Below are positions 1 to 8,970 of a stretch of 13,849 nt of DNA, piece by piece. Source of the DNA: Pseudomonadota bacterium (GTDB taxonomy: Bacteria > Pseudomonadota > Gammaproteobacteria > Burkholderiales > Burkholderiaceae_B); contig JAEZGR010000051.1 of the NCBI GenBank assembly GCA_023437255.1, forward strand, positions 1-13,849, given 5' to 3'. The number at the start of each line of letters is the position of its first letter. Position 1 is the first letter of the stretch. The notes beneath the pieces were generated by a model, which was not told the origin of the DNA, did not search any database, and saw only the letters and a program-made list of their open reading frames with translations. The translations under genes and the position numbers were made by a program.

Positions 1-29
1 GTGTATGTGAGAAAAACACGGCTGTCTGT

Positions 30-51
30 GGGGAAATCCCGGGATTTCCCC
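30..51. repeat. Perfect 22-bp palindrome
   Basis: The left half GGGGAAATCCC (30-40) is followed directly by its exact reverse complement GGGATTTCCCC (41-51). As RNA it would fold into an 8-bp stem (30-37 with 44-51) around a CCCGGG loop. It lies 48 bp past the stop of the minus-strand methyltransferase/spermidine-synthase-like gene, so it could be that transcript's terminator. However, no U-tract follows directly on the minus strand: the first T-run comes about a dozen bases later. It could equally be a binding site for a dimeric regulator of a gene beyond the left edge. The palindrome itself is certain; its role is not. Confidence 0.6.
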
Positions 52-98
52 CATATCCCCAGGGTCGTCTTTGCGCCTGTCCGGCGTGCCTGCGACCC

Positions 99-869
99 TT
101 ACCGGGCCTGCTGCAGCTGCTGCAGAATATCGCGCGCCCAACGCATGGCCGGAAGCTTGAAACGCACTTCGAGCGCCTGCGCCCGATCCAGAAAATCACC
201 CACCGAGACATCCAGCAAGGGGCCCTTCACGCCGATTGCCACCCGGTTGCCCGCATCGATCTCCGGCAAGACCACCAGCCCGTCGGGAAACGCGCTGCGC
301 AGGGCCTCGATGTTGGGTTCGAAACTGGCATGTTCGCCGAACAGATTCACGGTCATGGCACTCAGGGGAGCCATGACGCGTGCGCAATCTCCATAGAACT
401 CGGGCGACCCACGCACCGGCCCCTGTGCCAGCGCATCGTACAGGTCGACCATCAGTGCTGAATGGCGTGCCGTGTTGGCCGGATCACGCACCCAGTCGGC
501 CGCGTCGCAATGCTCGATCACCGAGCGCGGTGAATCCGGCAGACGAATATGACTGCGGCACACCGCTGTGACCATCGGATTCCATTCCACCGTGGTGATC
601 GATGCCGGCGTGTTGCGCAGGCTGAAACGAAGCAGCGACCCGGCCCCCAACCCGAGGATGCCCAATTGCGTGTCGGCATCGGGCTCCACGAACAGCAACC
701 AGGCCATCATCTGCTGCGTGTAGGCCAGCACCAGGTCGTTCGGCCGGCGCAGGCGCATCGCCCCCTGTACCCATTCCGTTCCGAAATGCAGGTAGCGGAT
801 GCCGGCCAGCTCTGACACTGTCGGTTCATCCGCTTCCCAAGGTGCGTAATCGCCTGACACCGGATCCAT
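99..869 (-). CDS. Spermidine synthase-like protein (SAM-binding, class I methyltransferase fold)
   Basis: A 256-residue soluble protein with the SAM/decarboxy-SAM fold of polyamine synthases. Visible motifs are the glycine-rich loop ILGLGAGS (71-78), an acidic residue at the end of strand 2 (E95 in TTVEWNP), D122 in the HCDAADW segment, and VDLYDA (141-146). In VDLYDA, D142 and D145 match the spacing of the two aspartates in the DxxD motif of true spermidine synthases. The N-terminal beta domain is short and I cannot see the usual YHE-type gatekeeper motif, so polyamine synthesis is doubtful. Many bacterial relatives named spermidine synthase have no proven substrate. I chose the ATG at 869, 13 bp after the bktB stop; the longer frame opens with TTG at 908 inside bktB and has no clear ribosome site. 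It is probably co-transcribed with bktB, although no metabolic link is obvious. Confidence 0.8.
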   Translation of the reverse strand: MDPVSGDYAPWEADEPTVSELAGIRYLHFGTEWVQGAMRLRRPNDLVLAYTQQMMAWLLFVEPDADTQLGILGLGAGSLLRFSLRNTPASITTVEWNPMVTAVCRSHIRLPDSPRSVIEHCDAADWVRDPANTARHSALMVDLYDALAQGPVRGSPEFYGDCARVMAPLSAMTVNLFGEHASFEPNIEALRSAFPDGLVVLPEIDAGNRVAIGVKGPLLDVSVGDFLDRAQALEVRFKLPAMRWARDILQQLQQAR

Positions 870-882
870 GCTGTACTGCAGC

Positions 883-2064
883 TCAGACACGCTCGAACAC
901 GGCGGCAATGCCCTGACCGCCGCCGATGCACATCGTCACCAGTGCGTAACGGCCCTGGATACGCTCGAGCTCGTACAGCGCCTTGGTGGTGATGATGGCG
1001 CCAGTCGCCCCGATCGGGTGACCGAGGCTGATGCCGCTGCCATTGGGGTTGACCTTGGCCGGGTCCAGTCCGAGTTCGCGCGTCACGGCGCAGGCCTGCG
1101 CGGCGAAGGCTTCGTTGGCCTCGATCACGTCGATCTGATCAAGGGTGATGCCGGCGCGCTGCAGCACCAGACGCGTGGCCGGAACAGGACCGATCCCCAT
1201 GTACAGCGGATCGACGCCGGCATGCGCATAGGCCACCAGACGGGCCATGGGTTTGATGCCTCGCTCAGTTGCAGCAGTGCCGCTCATGAGCAGAACCGCA
1301 GCCGCACCGTCGTTCAGGGCAGACGCATTGCCTGCTGTGACCGTTCCATTTTCCTTCACGAACACCGGGCGCAATCCGGAAAAGTTCTCGATCGTCGCCC
1401 CCATGCGCACGTGTTCATCGGTATCGAAGACCACTTCACCCTTGCGGGTCTTTTGAACCACCGGCACGATCTGCGACTTGAAATAACCGTTCTTGATGGC
1501 GTTCTCGGCACGCTGATGCGACGCCAGCGCCAGTTGATCCTGATCCTCACGCGTGATCTCGTAACGCTTGGCAACGTTCTCGGCGGTCACCCCCATGTGG
1601 ATACGATCAAACGGATCGGAAAGCGCACCGGTCATCATGTCGACCAGGGCCGCGTCGCCCATACGGGCACCCCAGCGTTGCGTGGGAACAATATATGGCG
1701 AGCGGCTCATGCTTTCGGCGCCGCCGGCCACCGCGACGTGCGTGTCACCCAGGCGGATCGACTGTGCTGCGCTCACGATGGCCTGCAGCCCCGAGCCACA
1801 CAGCCGGTTGACGTTCATCGCGACCGATTCCGCCGGAATGCCCGCATTGATGGCAGCCATGCGCGACAGATACATATCGCGCGGCTCCGTGTTGATGACA
1901 TGGCCGAACACGACATGACCGACATCGGCCGCCGCCACGCCACTGCGCGCCAGCACTTCGCGCACGACGGTCGCCCCAAGCTCCGTGGGGGGCACATCCT
2001 TGAGTGCGCCGCCAAAATCGCCTACTGCGGTGCGGCAAGCGGCTACGACTACAACCTCTTCCAT
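883..2064 (-). CDS. bktB: Beta-ketothiolase / acetyl-CoA C-acyltransferase
   Basis: A thiolase of 393 residues, the usual length. It condenses two acyl-CoA molecules to 3-ketoacyl-CoA or cleaves the product, and acts in the cytoplasm in fatty acid breakdown or polyhydroxyalkanoate precursor supply. All catalytic parts are present: the nucleophile C89 in NRLCGSG, H349 in GHPIGATG, C379 in CIGGGQG, and the NEAFAAQ segment. The sequence is very close to my memory of Cupriavidus necator BktB, which accepts C4-C5 ketoacyl-CoAs; hence the symbol, though PhaA- or PaaJ-type specificity cannot be excluded. The ATG at 2064 is preceded by AAAGGAG with an 8-nt spacer, which decides the start against the longer frame opening at 2196. 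It is first in a likely two-gene transcript with the spermidine-synthase-like gene and is divergent from xth. Confidence 0.93.
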   Translation of the reverse strand: MEEVVVVAACRTAVGDFGGALKDVPPTELGATVVREVLARSGVAAADVGHVVFGHVINTEPRDMYLSRMAAINAGIPAESVAMNVNRLCGSGLQAIVSAAQSIRLGDTHVAVAGGAESMSRSPYIVPTQRWGARMGDAALVDMMTGALSDPFDRIHMGVTAENVAKRYEITREDQDQLALASHQRAENAIKNGYFKSQIVPVVQKTRKGEVVFDTDEHVRMGATIENFSGLRPVFVKENGTVTAGNASALNDGAAAVLLMSGTAATERGIKPMARLVAYAHAGVDPLYMGIGPVPATRLVLQRAGITLDQIDVIEANEAFAAQACAVTRELGLDPAKVNPNGSGISLGHPIGATGAIITTKALYELERIQGRYALVTMCIGGGQGIAAVFERV

Positions 2065-2086
2065 TCTGATATCTCCTTTGGTTTCG

Positions 2087-2150
2087 GCGCCGCGGGCGCG
2101 ACGTAATTTTTCGATCATACCGCAGTGCACCATTCTTGCGCCCGCGGCGC
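2087..2150. repeat. 13-bp perfect inverted repeat in the bktB/xth divergent region
   Basis: The arm GCGCCGCGGGCGC (2087-2099) has its exact reverse complement GCGCCCGCGGCGC at 2138-2150, separated by a 38-bp AT-richer spacer. One arm lies just upstream of the bktB ribosome site, the other just upstream of xth. The arrangement suits either looping by a dimeric regulator or a long RNA or cruciform stem. Function is inferred from position only. Confidence 0.6.
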
Positions 2151-2158
2151 GGTATGAT
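2114..2158. promoter_or_regulatory. Paired divergent -10-like boxes forming a 10-bp inverted repeat
   Basis: GCGGTATGAT occurs on the plus strand at 2149-2158 and on the minus strand at 2123-2114. Each contains TATGAT, a 4-of-6 match to the sigma-70 -10 box or better by position, and each points at the adjacent gene. The minus-strand box would start bktB mRNA near 2107, giving a leader of about 43 nt. The plus-strand box would start xth mRNA near 2165, practically at its ATG. I could not find a convincing -35 box for either, so these are candidates only. Confidence 0.4.
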
Positions 2159-2165
2159 TCAACAT

Positions 2166-2948
2166 ATGAAACTTGCCACTTGGAACGTAAACTCACTCAA
2201 AGTGCGGCTGCCGCAGGTCATCGACTGGCTGCAGCAGAATCCGGTCGACGCCCTGTGCCTGCAGGAGCTGAAACTCGCCGATGAGCACTTCCCCCTGCAA
2301 GCCTTCAACGACATCGGCTATCACGCCGTGTGGGCGGGCCAGAAGACCTACAACGGCGTGGCGATCATCTCGCGCGAGCCCGGCACCGACACCCATCGCA
2401 ATCTGCCCGGCCTGGAAGACCCCCAGCAACGCGTCATCGCCACCACGCTCCCTTCTGCAGCCGGTGGTGTGCGCGTGATCAGCGCCTACTGCCCCAACGG
2501 CCAGGCGGTGGGTAGCGACAAATATGAGTACAAGCTGCGCTGGTTCGTGGCACTGCGAGAATGGCTGGAATCAGAACTCGCCGCTCACCCGCGTCTGGCC
2601 ATTCTGGGCGACTACAACGTGGCACCTGCCGACGAAGACGTGCACGACCCCGCCAAGTGGGAAGGCGACGTGCTCGTGTCGGAACCTGAACGCCAGGCAT
2701 TTCAGGCGCTCCTGGACCTGGGGCTGACCGACGCGTTTCGCATGTTCCCGCAAGCCGAGAAATCCTTTTCCTGGTGGGACTATCGCCGCTTCGCCTTCCG
2801 ACGCAATGCAGGTCTGCGCATTGATCACATCCTGCTTTCGGAAGCCCTGCGTGCACGTTGCACGGCCTGCGAAATCGACAAAACCCCGCGCGCGTGGGAG
2901 CAGCCGTCGGACCACACACCGGTGGTCGCCACCCTCACCTTCGACTGA
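2166..2948 (+). CDS. xth: Exodeoxyribonuclease III (AP endonuclease family)
   Basis: A 260-residue DNA repair enzyme of the ExoIII/APE1 endonuclease-exonuclease-phosphatase superfamily. It cuts at abasic sites and removes 3'-blocking groups, acting in base excision repair. The metal and catalytic residues are all visible: N7 (TWNVNS), E34 (LQELK), Y108 (SAYCPNG), D149 and N151 (LGDYNV), D220 (LRIDHILLS) and the D249-H250 pair (QPSDHTP). The length fits the family. I took the ATG at 2166 because homologues begin MKLATWN at the first beta strand; in-frame starts at 2136 (TTG) and 2154 (ATG) are possible. None has a clear Shine-Dalgarno site, and the TATGAT box just upstream raises the possibility of a leaderless mRNA. 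The next gene starts 11 bp after its stop, which suggests co-transcription. Confidence 0.95.
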   Translation: MKLATWNVNSLKVRLPQVIDWLQQNPVDALCLQELKLADEHFPLQAFNDIGYHAVWAGQKTYNGVAIISREPGTDTHRNLPGLEDPQQRVIATTLPSAAGGVRVISAYCPNGQAVGSDKYEYKLRWFVALREWLESELAAHPRLAILGDYNVAPADEDVHDPAKWEGDVLVSEPERQAFQALLDLGLTDAFRMFPQAEKSFSWWDYRRFAFRRNAGLRIDHILLSEALRARCTACEIDKTPRAWEQPSDHTPVVATLTFD

Positions 2949-2959
2949 ACAGGCCTCTC

Positions 2960-3283
2960 ATGATTGAAAGCCACGCCATCAGCCATTTTGACCAGGGTGT
3001 TGTTCTGGACGTCATGGCCGAAGACATCCCGTTGCGCGCCTATGTCGCCATACGCCCGCCCGACCCCGAAACCGTGATCGGCTTTGTACCCGCCGAACAA
3101 TTCGAAGGCGGCAGCAATCTGCATGTGGCCGCGGTGACCGAAACCGGCGACGCCGCGCAGACGGTGGAAGACGTGCTTTTCAATGCCGACCCCGACGACG
3201 CCGTAGCCTTTCTGTGTGCCGACGAGAGCTGCTGGCTCGCCACACTCGAGGCGCTCGGCTACGCTTCGGACTCACTCCGTTAG
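2960..3283 (+). CDS. Small, highly acidic, lysine-free protein of unknown function
   Basis: A 107-residue protein I do not recognise. It contains 20 Asp/Glu, only 3 Arg and no Lys, so its net charge is near -17 at neutral pH. There is no signal peptide or membrane segment. Two cysteines (C86, C91) sit in FLCADESCW near the C terminus. Hydrophobic patches such as HFDQGVVLDV and DAVAFLCADE look like strands or helices of a folded alpha/beta protein rather than a disordered tail. The ATG at 2960 follows the xth stop by 11 bp; the longer frame from 2858 would overlap xth heavily, so it was rejected. Codon use and GC match the neighbours. Its position between xth and gmk suggests co-expression with xth. 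A role cannot be assigned. Confidence 0.75.
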   Translation: MIESHAISHFDQGVVLDVMAEDIPLRAYVAIRPPDPETVIGFVPAEQFEGGSNLHVAAVTETGDAAQTVEDVLFNADPDDAVAFLCADESCWLATLEALGYASDSLR

Positions 3284-3286
3284 AAT
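3281..3286 (+). promoter_or_regulatory. Possible -10 box for gmk
   Basis: TAGAAT begins at the TAG stop of the upstream gene and lies 23 bp before the gmk ATG. Transcription would start near 3293, leaving a short leader without a clear ribosome site. No good -35 match is seen at the expected 16-18 bp spacing, so this is weak. Confidence 0.25.
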
Positions 3287-3309
3287 AGACGTTTTGCCCA
3301 CACAACAAC

Positions 3310-3945
3310 ATGTCGCAACACTCAGGCAACGTCTTCATGGTAGTGGCGCCCAGCGGCGCCGGTAAATCCAGCCTCGTCAACGCTCTTCTCAAAGAAGAGC
3401 CCGACATGATGCTGTCGATTTCCTGCACCACCCGGCCACCGCGCCCCGGCGAAGAGCACGACAAGCACTACCGCTTCGTCAGCATCGAAGAATTCCACGC
3501 CCTGCGCGATGCCGGCGCCATGCTCGAGTGGGCCGAGGTGCACGGCAATTTCTATGGCACGCCCCGCGACCGTATCGACGAAGCCTTGAGCGCTGGGCGC
3601 GACGTCCTGCTCGAGATCGACTGGCAAGGTGCACGGCAGGTACGAGAGCGCTTGCCCTCCGCCATCGGCATCTTCATTCTGCCCCCTTCCATCGAAGCGC
3701 TCGAGGCGCGCCTGCGCAAGCGCGGGCAAGACGAACCGCACGTCATTGCGCGTCGATTGCTGGCCGCAGGCGGCGAAATGTCGCATGTTTCAGAATGCGA
3801 ATATGTTATTATTAATCAAGAATTTAGCGTCGCATTGCACGAGCTTGCAAGCATTGTCCGGGCAGCTCGCCTGAACTATCGCGCACAGTCTCTGCGGCAC
3901 GCAGAATTGTTTTCACAGCTGGGCATCAGCAAAACCAGCAACTGA
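3310..3945 (+). CDS. gmk: Guanylate kinase
   Basis: A 211-residue cytoplasmic enzyme that phosphorylates GMP to GDP with ATP, feeding GTP and (p)ppGpp synthesis. It shows the P-loop APSGAGKSS (13-21, K19), the GMP-binding segment TTRPPRPGE (40-48, with R42 and R45) and Y54, the [12 protein letters not shown] region (73-84, with E73 and Y82), the EIDWQG strand (102-107, D104) and the lid arginines near 148. The length is normal. The ATG at 3310 gives the standard N terminus a few residues before the P-loop strand; no strong Shine-Dalgarno sequence precedes it. It heads the gmk-rpoZ-spoT cluster, with rpoZ starting 27 bp after its stop. Its 3' part contains a strikingly AT-rich stretch (about 3801-3830), described separately. 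Confidence 0.97.
   Translation: MSQHSGNVFMVVAPSGAGKSSLVNALLKEEPDMMLSISCTTRPPRPGEEHDKHYRFVSIEEFHALRDAGAMLEWAEVHGNFYGTPRDRIDEALSAGRDVLLEIDWQGARQVRERLPSAIGIFILPPSIEALEARLRKRGQDEPHVIARRLLAAGGEMSHVSECEYVIINQEFSVALHELASIVRAARLNYRAQSLRHAELFSQLGISKTSN
3804..3812 (+). promoter_or_regulatory. Possible extended -10 promoter inside gmk
   Basis: TGTTATTAT fits the extended -10 form TGnTATAAT with one mismatch and lies in an AT-rich island within otherwise GC-rich gmk. It is about 160 bp upstream of rpoZ and could drive rpoZ-spoT separately from gmk. No -35 box is evident, which extended -10 promoters tolerate. The bases also encode the conserved segment YVIIN, so coding constraint explains part of the composition. 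Confidence 0.3.
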
Positions 3946-3972
3946 CCCGCTGTCTCTCATAAAGGAACAAGA

Positions 3973-4176
3973 ATGGCCCGAATCACCGTCGAAGACTGCC
4001 TCGAAAAGATTCCCAACCGCTTTGCCCTCACGCTGGCGGCCACTTACCGCGCGCGCGAACTGGCTCAGGGCCACGAAGCCCGTCTCGACAGCAAGAACAA
4101 GCCCACCGTAACGGCACTGCGCGAAATCGCCGCCGGCCTCACCGGCCTCGAGATGCTGCGCAAGGTACCCACCTAA
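3973..4176 (+). CDS. rpoZ: RNA polymerase omega subunit
   Basis: A 67-residue omega subunit, which helps assemble RNA polymerase by chaperoning beta-prime. In E. coli it forms part of a ppGpp-binding site with beta-prime. The N-terminal [17 protein letters not shown] is the family hallmark, followed by [15 protein letters not shown] and the conserved [11 protein letters not shown] segment. The length is typical of betaproteobacterial omega, shorter than the E. coli form. AAAGGAA lies about 7 nt before the ATG. It sits between gmk (27 bp upstream) and spoT (19 bp downstream) in the order known from E. coli, which supports co-expression. Confidence 0.97.
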   Translation: MARITVEDCLEKIPNRFALTLAATYRARELAQGHEARLDSKNKPTVTALREIAAGLTGLEMLRKVPT

Positions 4177-4195
4177 GCCTCACCGGAGCGGCAGC

Positions 4196-6449
<2,254 letters not shown>

Positions 6450-6460
<11 letters not shown>

Positions 6461-7307
6461 GAAACAGCGCGGGATCCACCCGATTCCCGTTCAGGCTCAC
6501 GTTCCAGTGCAAATGAGGGCCGGTGGCCCGGCCCGTCGCCCCCACTTTGCCCAGCACATCCCCGCGCTTCACCGCCTGCCCTTTCTCGACCTGAATTGAG
6601 TCCAGATGGCAGTACATGGTGATGAACCCCTGGCCGTGGTCGACAAACACGGTGCGGCCATTGAAGAAATAGTCGCCCACGATAGTCACCACGCCCTCTG
6701 CCGGCACGCGTACCGGTGTGCCCCGCGGAACCGCGAAGTCCAGGCCTGAATGGGGGTTGCGTTCCTGGCCGTTGAAAAAACGGCGCAGTCCGAAGGGACT
6801 TGAAGTGCGTCCCTTGACGGGTGCCTCGAGCAACACATTGCTCGGGCCGACTGGCCGGAAATTCGCATAAGCAGCCATCTGCTCCGCATGCTCTCGCTCG
6901 TAACGCTTGAGCTGCTTAGGGTCCGGGGTCACGTGCTTCTGATTGCGCAGCTTGATGTGCTGGCTGGCGTATTCTTTGTGCCGGACCTCGAACGCGATGT
7001 CGCGCGATCCCGCAGCATCATGCACCTGAACCATGTGGCGACCCGGCTTCGCCCTGAGATCAATGCCCACCACGGCAATCCACTCACCATCGCTATCGTT
7101 CACGACCATGACCGGCGAACCCTGATACGCCACGCGTGGTGCCGTGACTGCCGTACCCAGGCTCACCACCGCCACACCCCCCGGTACCGCCTGATGCAGT
7201 GTTCGCGCGATATAGCCCCGCTGCGCTGCGCCCGCCGCCGTCATGAACGCGAATACGGCCAATACCAGAAACAAACCTGCGCCGTGCCGCCAGAGTCTCA
7301 GTGCCAT
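6450..7307 (-). CDS. M23 family metallopeptidase (LytM-type, exported)
   Basis: A 285-residue zinc peptidase expected to cut peptidoglycan cross-bridges in the periplasm. Residues 9-28 form an N-terminal hydrophobic segment ending TAAGAAQR, either a signal peptide or an anchor. Residues 40-110 are beta-rich and resemble the Ig-like N-terminal domain found before M23 in proteobacterial members. A charged helix lies around 128-148. The M23 domain (about 158-285) keeps the zinc ligands H186 and D190 (PHSGLDF) and H267 (GPHLHWNV), plus H234 and H265, so it should be active rather than an EnvC/NlpD-like degenerate activator. AGGAC precedes the ATG at 7307. Its last 11 bp overlap the end of spoT tail to tail. 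It diverges from dctP across 178 bp. Confidence 0.92.
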
Positions 7308-7399
7308 GCTGTCCTACCTATGATTCAAATCAGCAGTTTACAGACTTCCCGAACGCCTCATCCGCCTTATGGATTTCCCTGAAGCGTACGTGCAAGTCG

Positions 7400-7427
7400 T
7401 TGATTGCTACGCCTCGACCTCTACAAT
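7400..7427 (+). promoter_or_regulatory. Sigma-70 promoter for the TRAP operon
   Basis: TTGATT (7400-7405) and TACAAT (7422-7427) are 16 bp apart and both match the sigma-70 consensus well. Transcription would start near 7434 and give a leader of about 50 nt before dctP. A weaker pair, TTGCGG (7444-7449) and TACATA (7466-7471), lies downstream. No operator palindrome stands out. The remaining 7308-7399 part must hold the divergent M23 promoter, but I cannot pick it out. Confidence 0.5.
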
Positions 7428-7485
7428 CAGTGGCCAGCGCTGTTGCGGTTCCTGAATAATTTGCATACATAAAAGGATCTGAGCC

Positions 7486-8460
7486 ATGAAACGAGCTTTG
7501 TTGATTTCCGCCCTTGCCGCTGTAGCGGTCTCCGCGCCGGTTCACGCCGACCCCGCCAAATGGGACCTGCCCACGGCATATCCGGCTTCGAACCTTCACT
7601 CAGAAAACCTGCAGCAGTTCGTGAAGGATGTAAAGGAGCTGTCGGGCGGTGACTTCGACATTACCCTGCACCTCAACGCTTCGCTGTTCAAGGCACCCGA
7701 GATCAAGCGCGCGGTTCAGTCGAACCAGGCTCAGGCGGGCGAGATCCTGCTCACCAACTTCGCCAACGAAGATCCCATTTACGCGCTCGATGGTCTGCCC
7801 TTCCTGGCAACCGGCTACGACGCCGCCTGGAAGCTCTACCAGGCCCAGAAACCGGTGCTCAATAAAAAGCTCGAAGATCAGGGCATGATGCTGCTGTTCA
7901 CCGTGGCCTGGCCGCCGCAGGGCATTTACGCCAACAACGAGATCAACAAGGTCGAAGACCTCAAGGGCCTGAAGTGGCGTGCCTATTCGCCCGTCACGGC
8001 GCGCATCGCCGAGCTGGTCGGCGCACAGCCTGTCACCATCCAGCAGGCCGAACTGGCCCAGGCCATGGCCACCGGTGTCGTCAATGCCTTCATGACCTCG
8101 GGTTCGACCGGTTGGGACACCAAAGTGTACGAGTACATGAAGCGCTTCTACGACACCCAGGCCTGGCTGCCCAAGAACGCCATTCTGGTCAACAAGAAGG
8201 CCTTTGATGCGCTGGACCAAAAGTGCAAGGACGCCCTGCTCAAGGCAGCCGAGGCCGCCGAGAAGCGCGGCTGGGAACTCTCGCAGGAAAAAACCCAGTG
8301 GTACCTCGACAACCTGGGCAAAAACGGCATGGAAATCGTGAAGCCGACTCAAGAACTCATGGACGGCCTGAACAAGGTTGGCGAAACCATGCTTGCAGAG
8401 TGGCTCGAAAAGGCCGGCGCCGACGGCAAGCAAGTCATCGACGCATACCGGGCAAACTAA
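7486..8460 (+). CDS. dctP: TRAP transporter substrate-binding protein (DctP family)
   Basis: A 324-residue periplasmic receptor that captures a small organic acid and delivers it to DctQM. A clear Sec signal peptide (1-21) ends PVHA before DPAKW. The mature part has the DctP fold: SENLQQFVKDVKELSGG near the N terminus, NQAQAGEILLTNFANEDP, and LKGLKWRAYSP, where R165 is the conserved arginine that clamps the ligand carboxylate. TSGSTGWDTKVYEYMK (204-219) lines the hinge, and W142 and W210 may give an aromatic-friendly pocket. These hints suggest an aromatic or hydroxy/keto acid ligand, but the substrate is not determined. AAAAGGA lies about 8 nt before the ATG. The gene is first in a complete three-gene TRAP operon; dctQ follows after 3 bp. 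Confidence 0.93.
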   Translation: MKRALLISALAAVAVSAPVHADPAKWDLPTAYPASNLHSENLQQFVKDVKELSGGDFDITLHLNASLFKAPEIKRAVQSNQAQAGEILLTNFANEDPIYALDGLPFLATGYDAAWKLYQAQKPVLNKKLEDQGMMLLFTVAWPPQGIYANNEINKVEDLKGLKWRAYSPVTARIAELVGAQPVTIQQAELAQAMATGVVNAFMTSGSTGWDTKVYEYMKRFYDTQAWLPKNAILVNKKAFDALDQKCKDALLKAAEAAEKRGWELSQEKTQWYLDNLGKNGMEIVKPTQELMDGLNKVGETMLAEWLEKAGADGKQVIDAYRAN

Positions 8461-8463
8461 ACG

Positions 8464-8970
8464 ATGCGTCGCTTTCTTGACGCTCTGTACACGGCGGCAG
8501 GCATGCTTGCCGCCGTGTTCATGGTCGGTGTTCTCGTCTGTATCGGTTTATCAATTGCCACGCGCCAGCTGGCCATACACGTGGCGGGGCTCGACGCCTA
8601 TGCGGGCTACTGCATGGCGGCCGCCGGCTTCCTGGCGCTGGCCCACACGTTCAAGAAAGGTGAGCACATTCGTGTCACCTTGCTTTTGGCTTCACTGCCG
8701 GCCAGGGGCCGCGTGCGGCTCGACATCTTTGCGCTGGCTGTCGGTACGGTCATTGCGGCCAATCTGGCCTGGTTCAGCTGCAAGCTGGTCCTTGATTCGC
8801 ACACCTACAACGACATTTCCACCAGTGAAGACGCGACGGCGCTCTGGATCCCGCAACTTTCCATGGCGGTGGGCATCGTGATTTTCTTCATTGCCATGCT
8901 CGACGAGACCGTGCGACGTATCCGCGGTATCCCCGACGAATCTGCAAAGGAATCACCCCTGCATGAGTGA
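8464..8970 (+). CDS. dctQ: TRAP transporter small membrane subunit (DctQ)
   Basis: A 168-residue inner-membrane protein with four predicted helices, at about 10-34, 44-62, 88-108 and 130-150, typical of the TRAP small subunit that supports DctM and docks the binding protein. The loop HTFKKGEHIRVTLLL after helix 2 carries the family pattern (KKGEHIRV). The length is normal. It starts 3 bp after dctP without a strong ribosome site, which suggests translational coupling, and its last 8 bp overlap dctM. It was assigned mainly from position, helix pattern and this motif. Confidence 0.9.
   Translation: MRRFLDALYTAAGMLAAVFMVGVLVCIGLSIATRQLAIHVAGLDAYAGYCMAAAGFLALAHTFKKGEHIRVTLLLASLPARGRVRLDIFALAVGTVIAANLAWFSCKLVLDSHTYNDISTSEDATALWIPQLSMAVGIVIFFIAMLDETVRRIRGIPDESAKESPLHE

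Noticed and set aside
1..396. Open frame running from the left edge on the plus strand
   Set aside because: It is Arg/Ser-rich, overlaps the supported minus-strand gene, and runs through the palindrome; no family resemblance.
868..2106. Long plus-strand open frame (412 codons) opposite bktB
   Set aside because: It is antisense to a thiolase with complete motifs, has no recognisable domain, and its composition (rich in His, Arg and Gly) is typical of a shadow frame in GC-rich DNA.
7330..7485. Small gene or riboswitch in the M23/dctP intergenic region
   Set aside because: No coding frame with a ribosome site and no recognisable aptamer fold; a promoter and a 50-nt leader explain the stretch.
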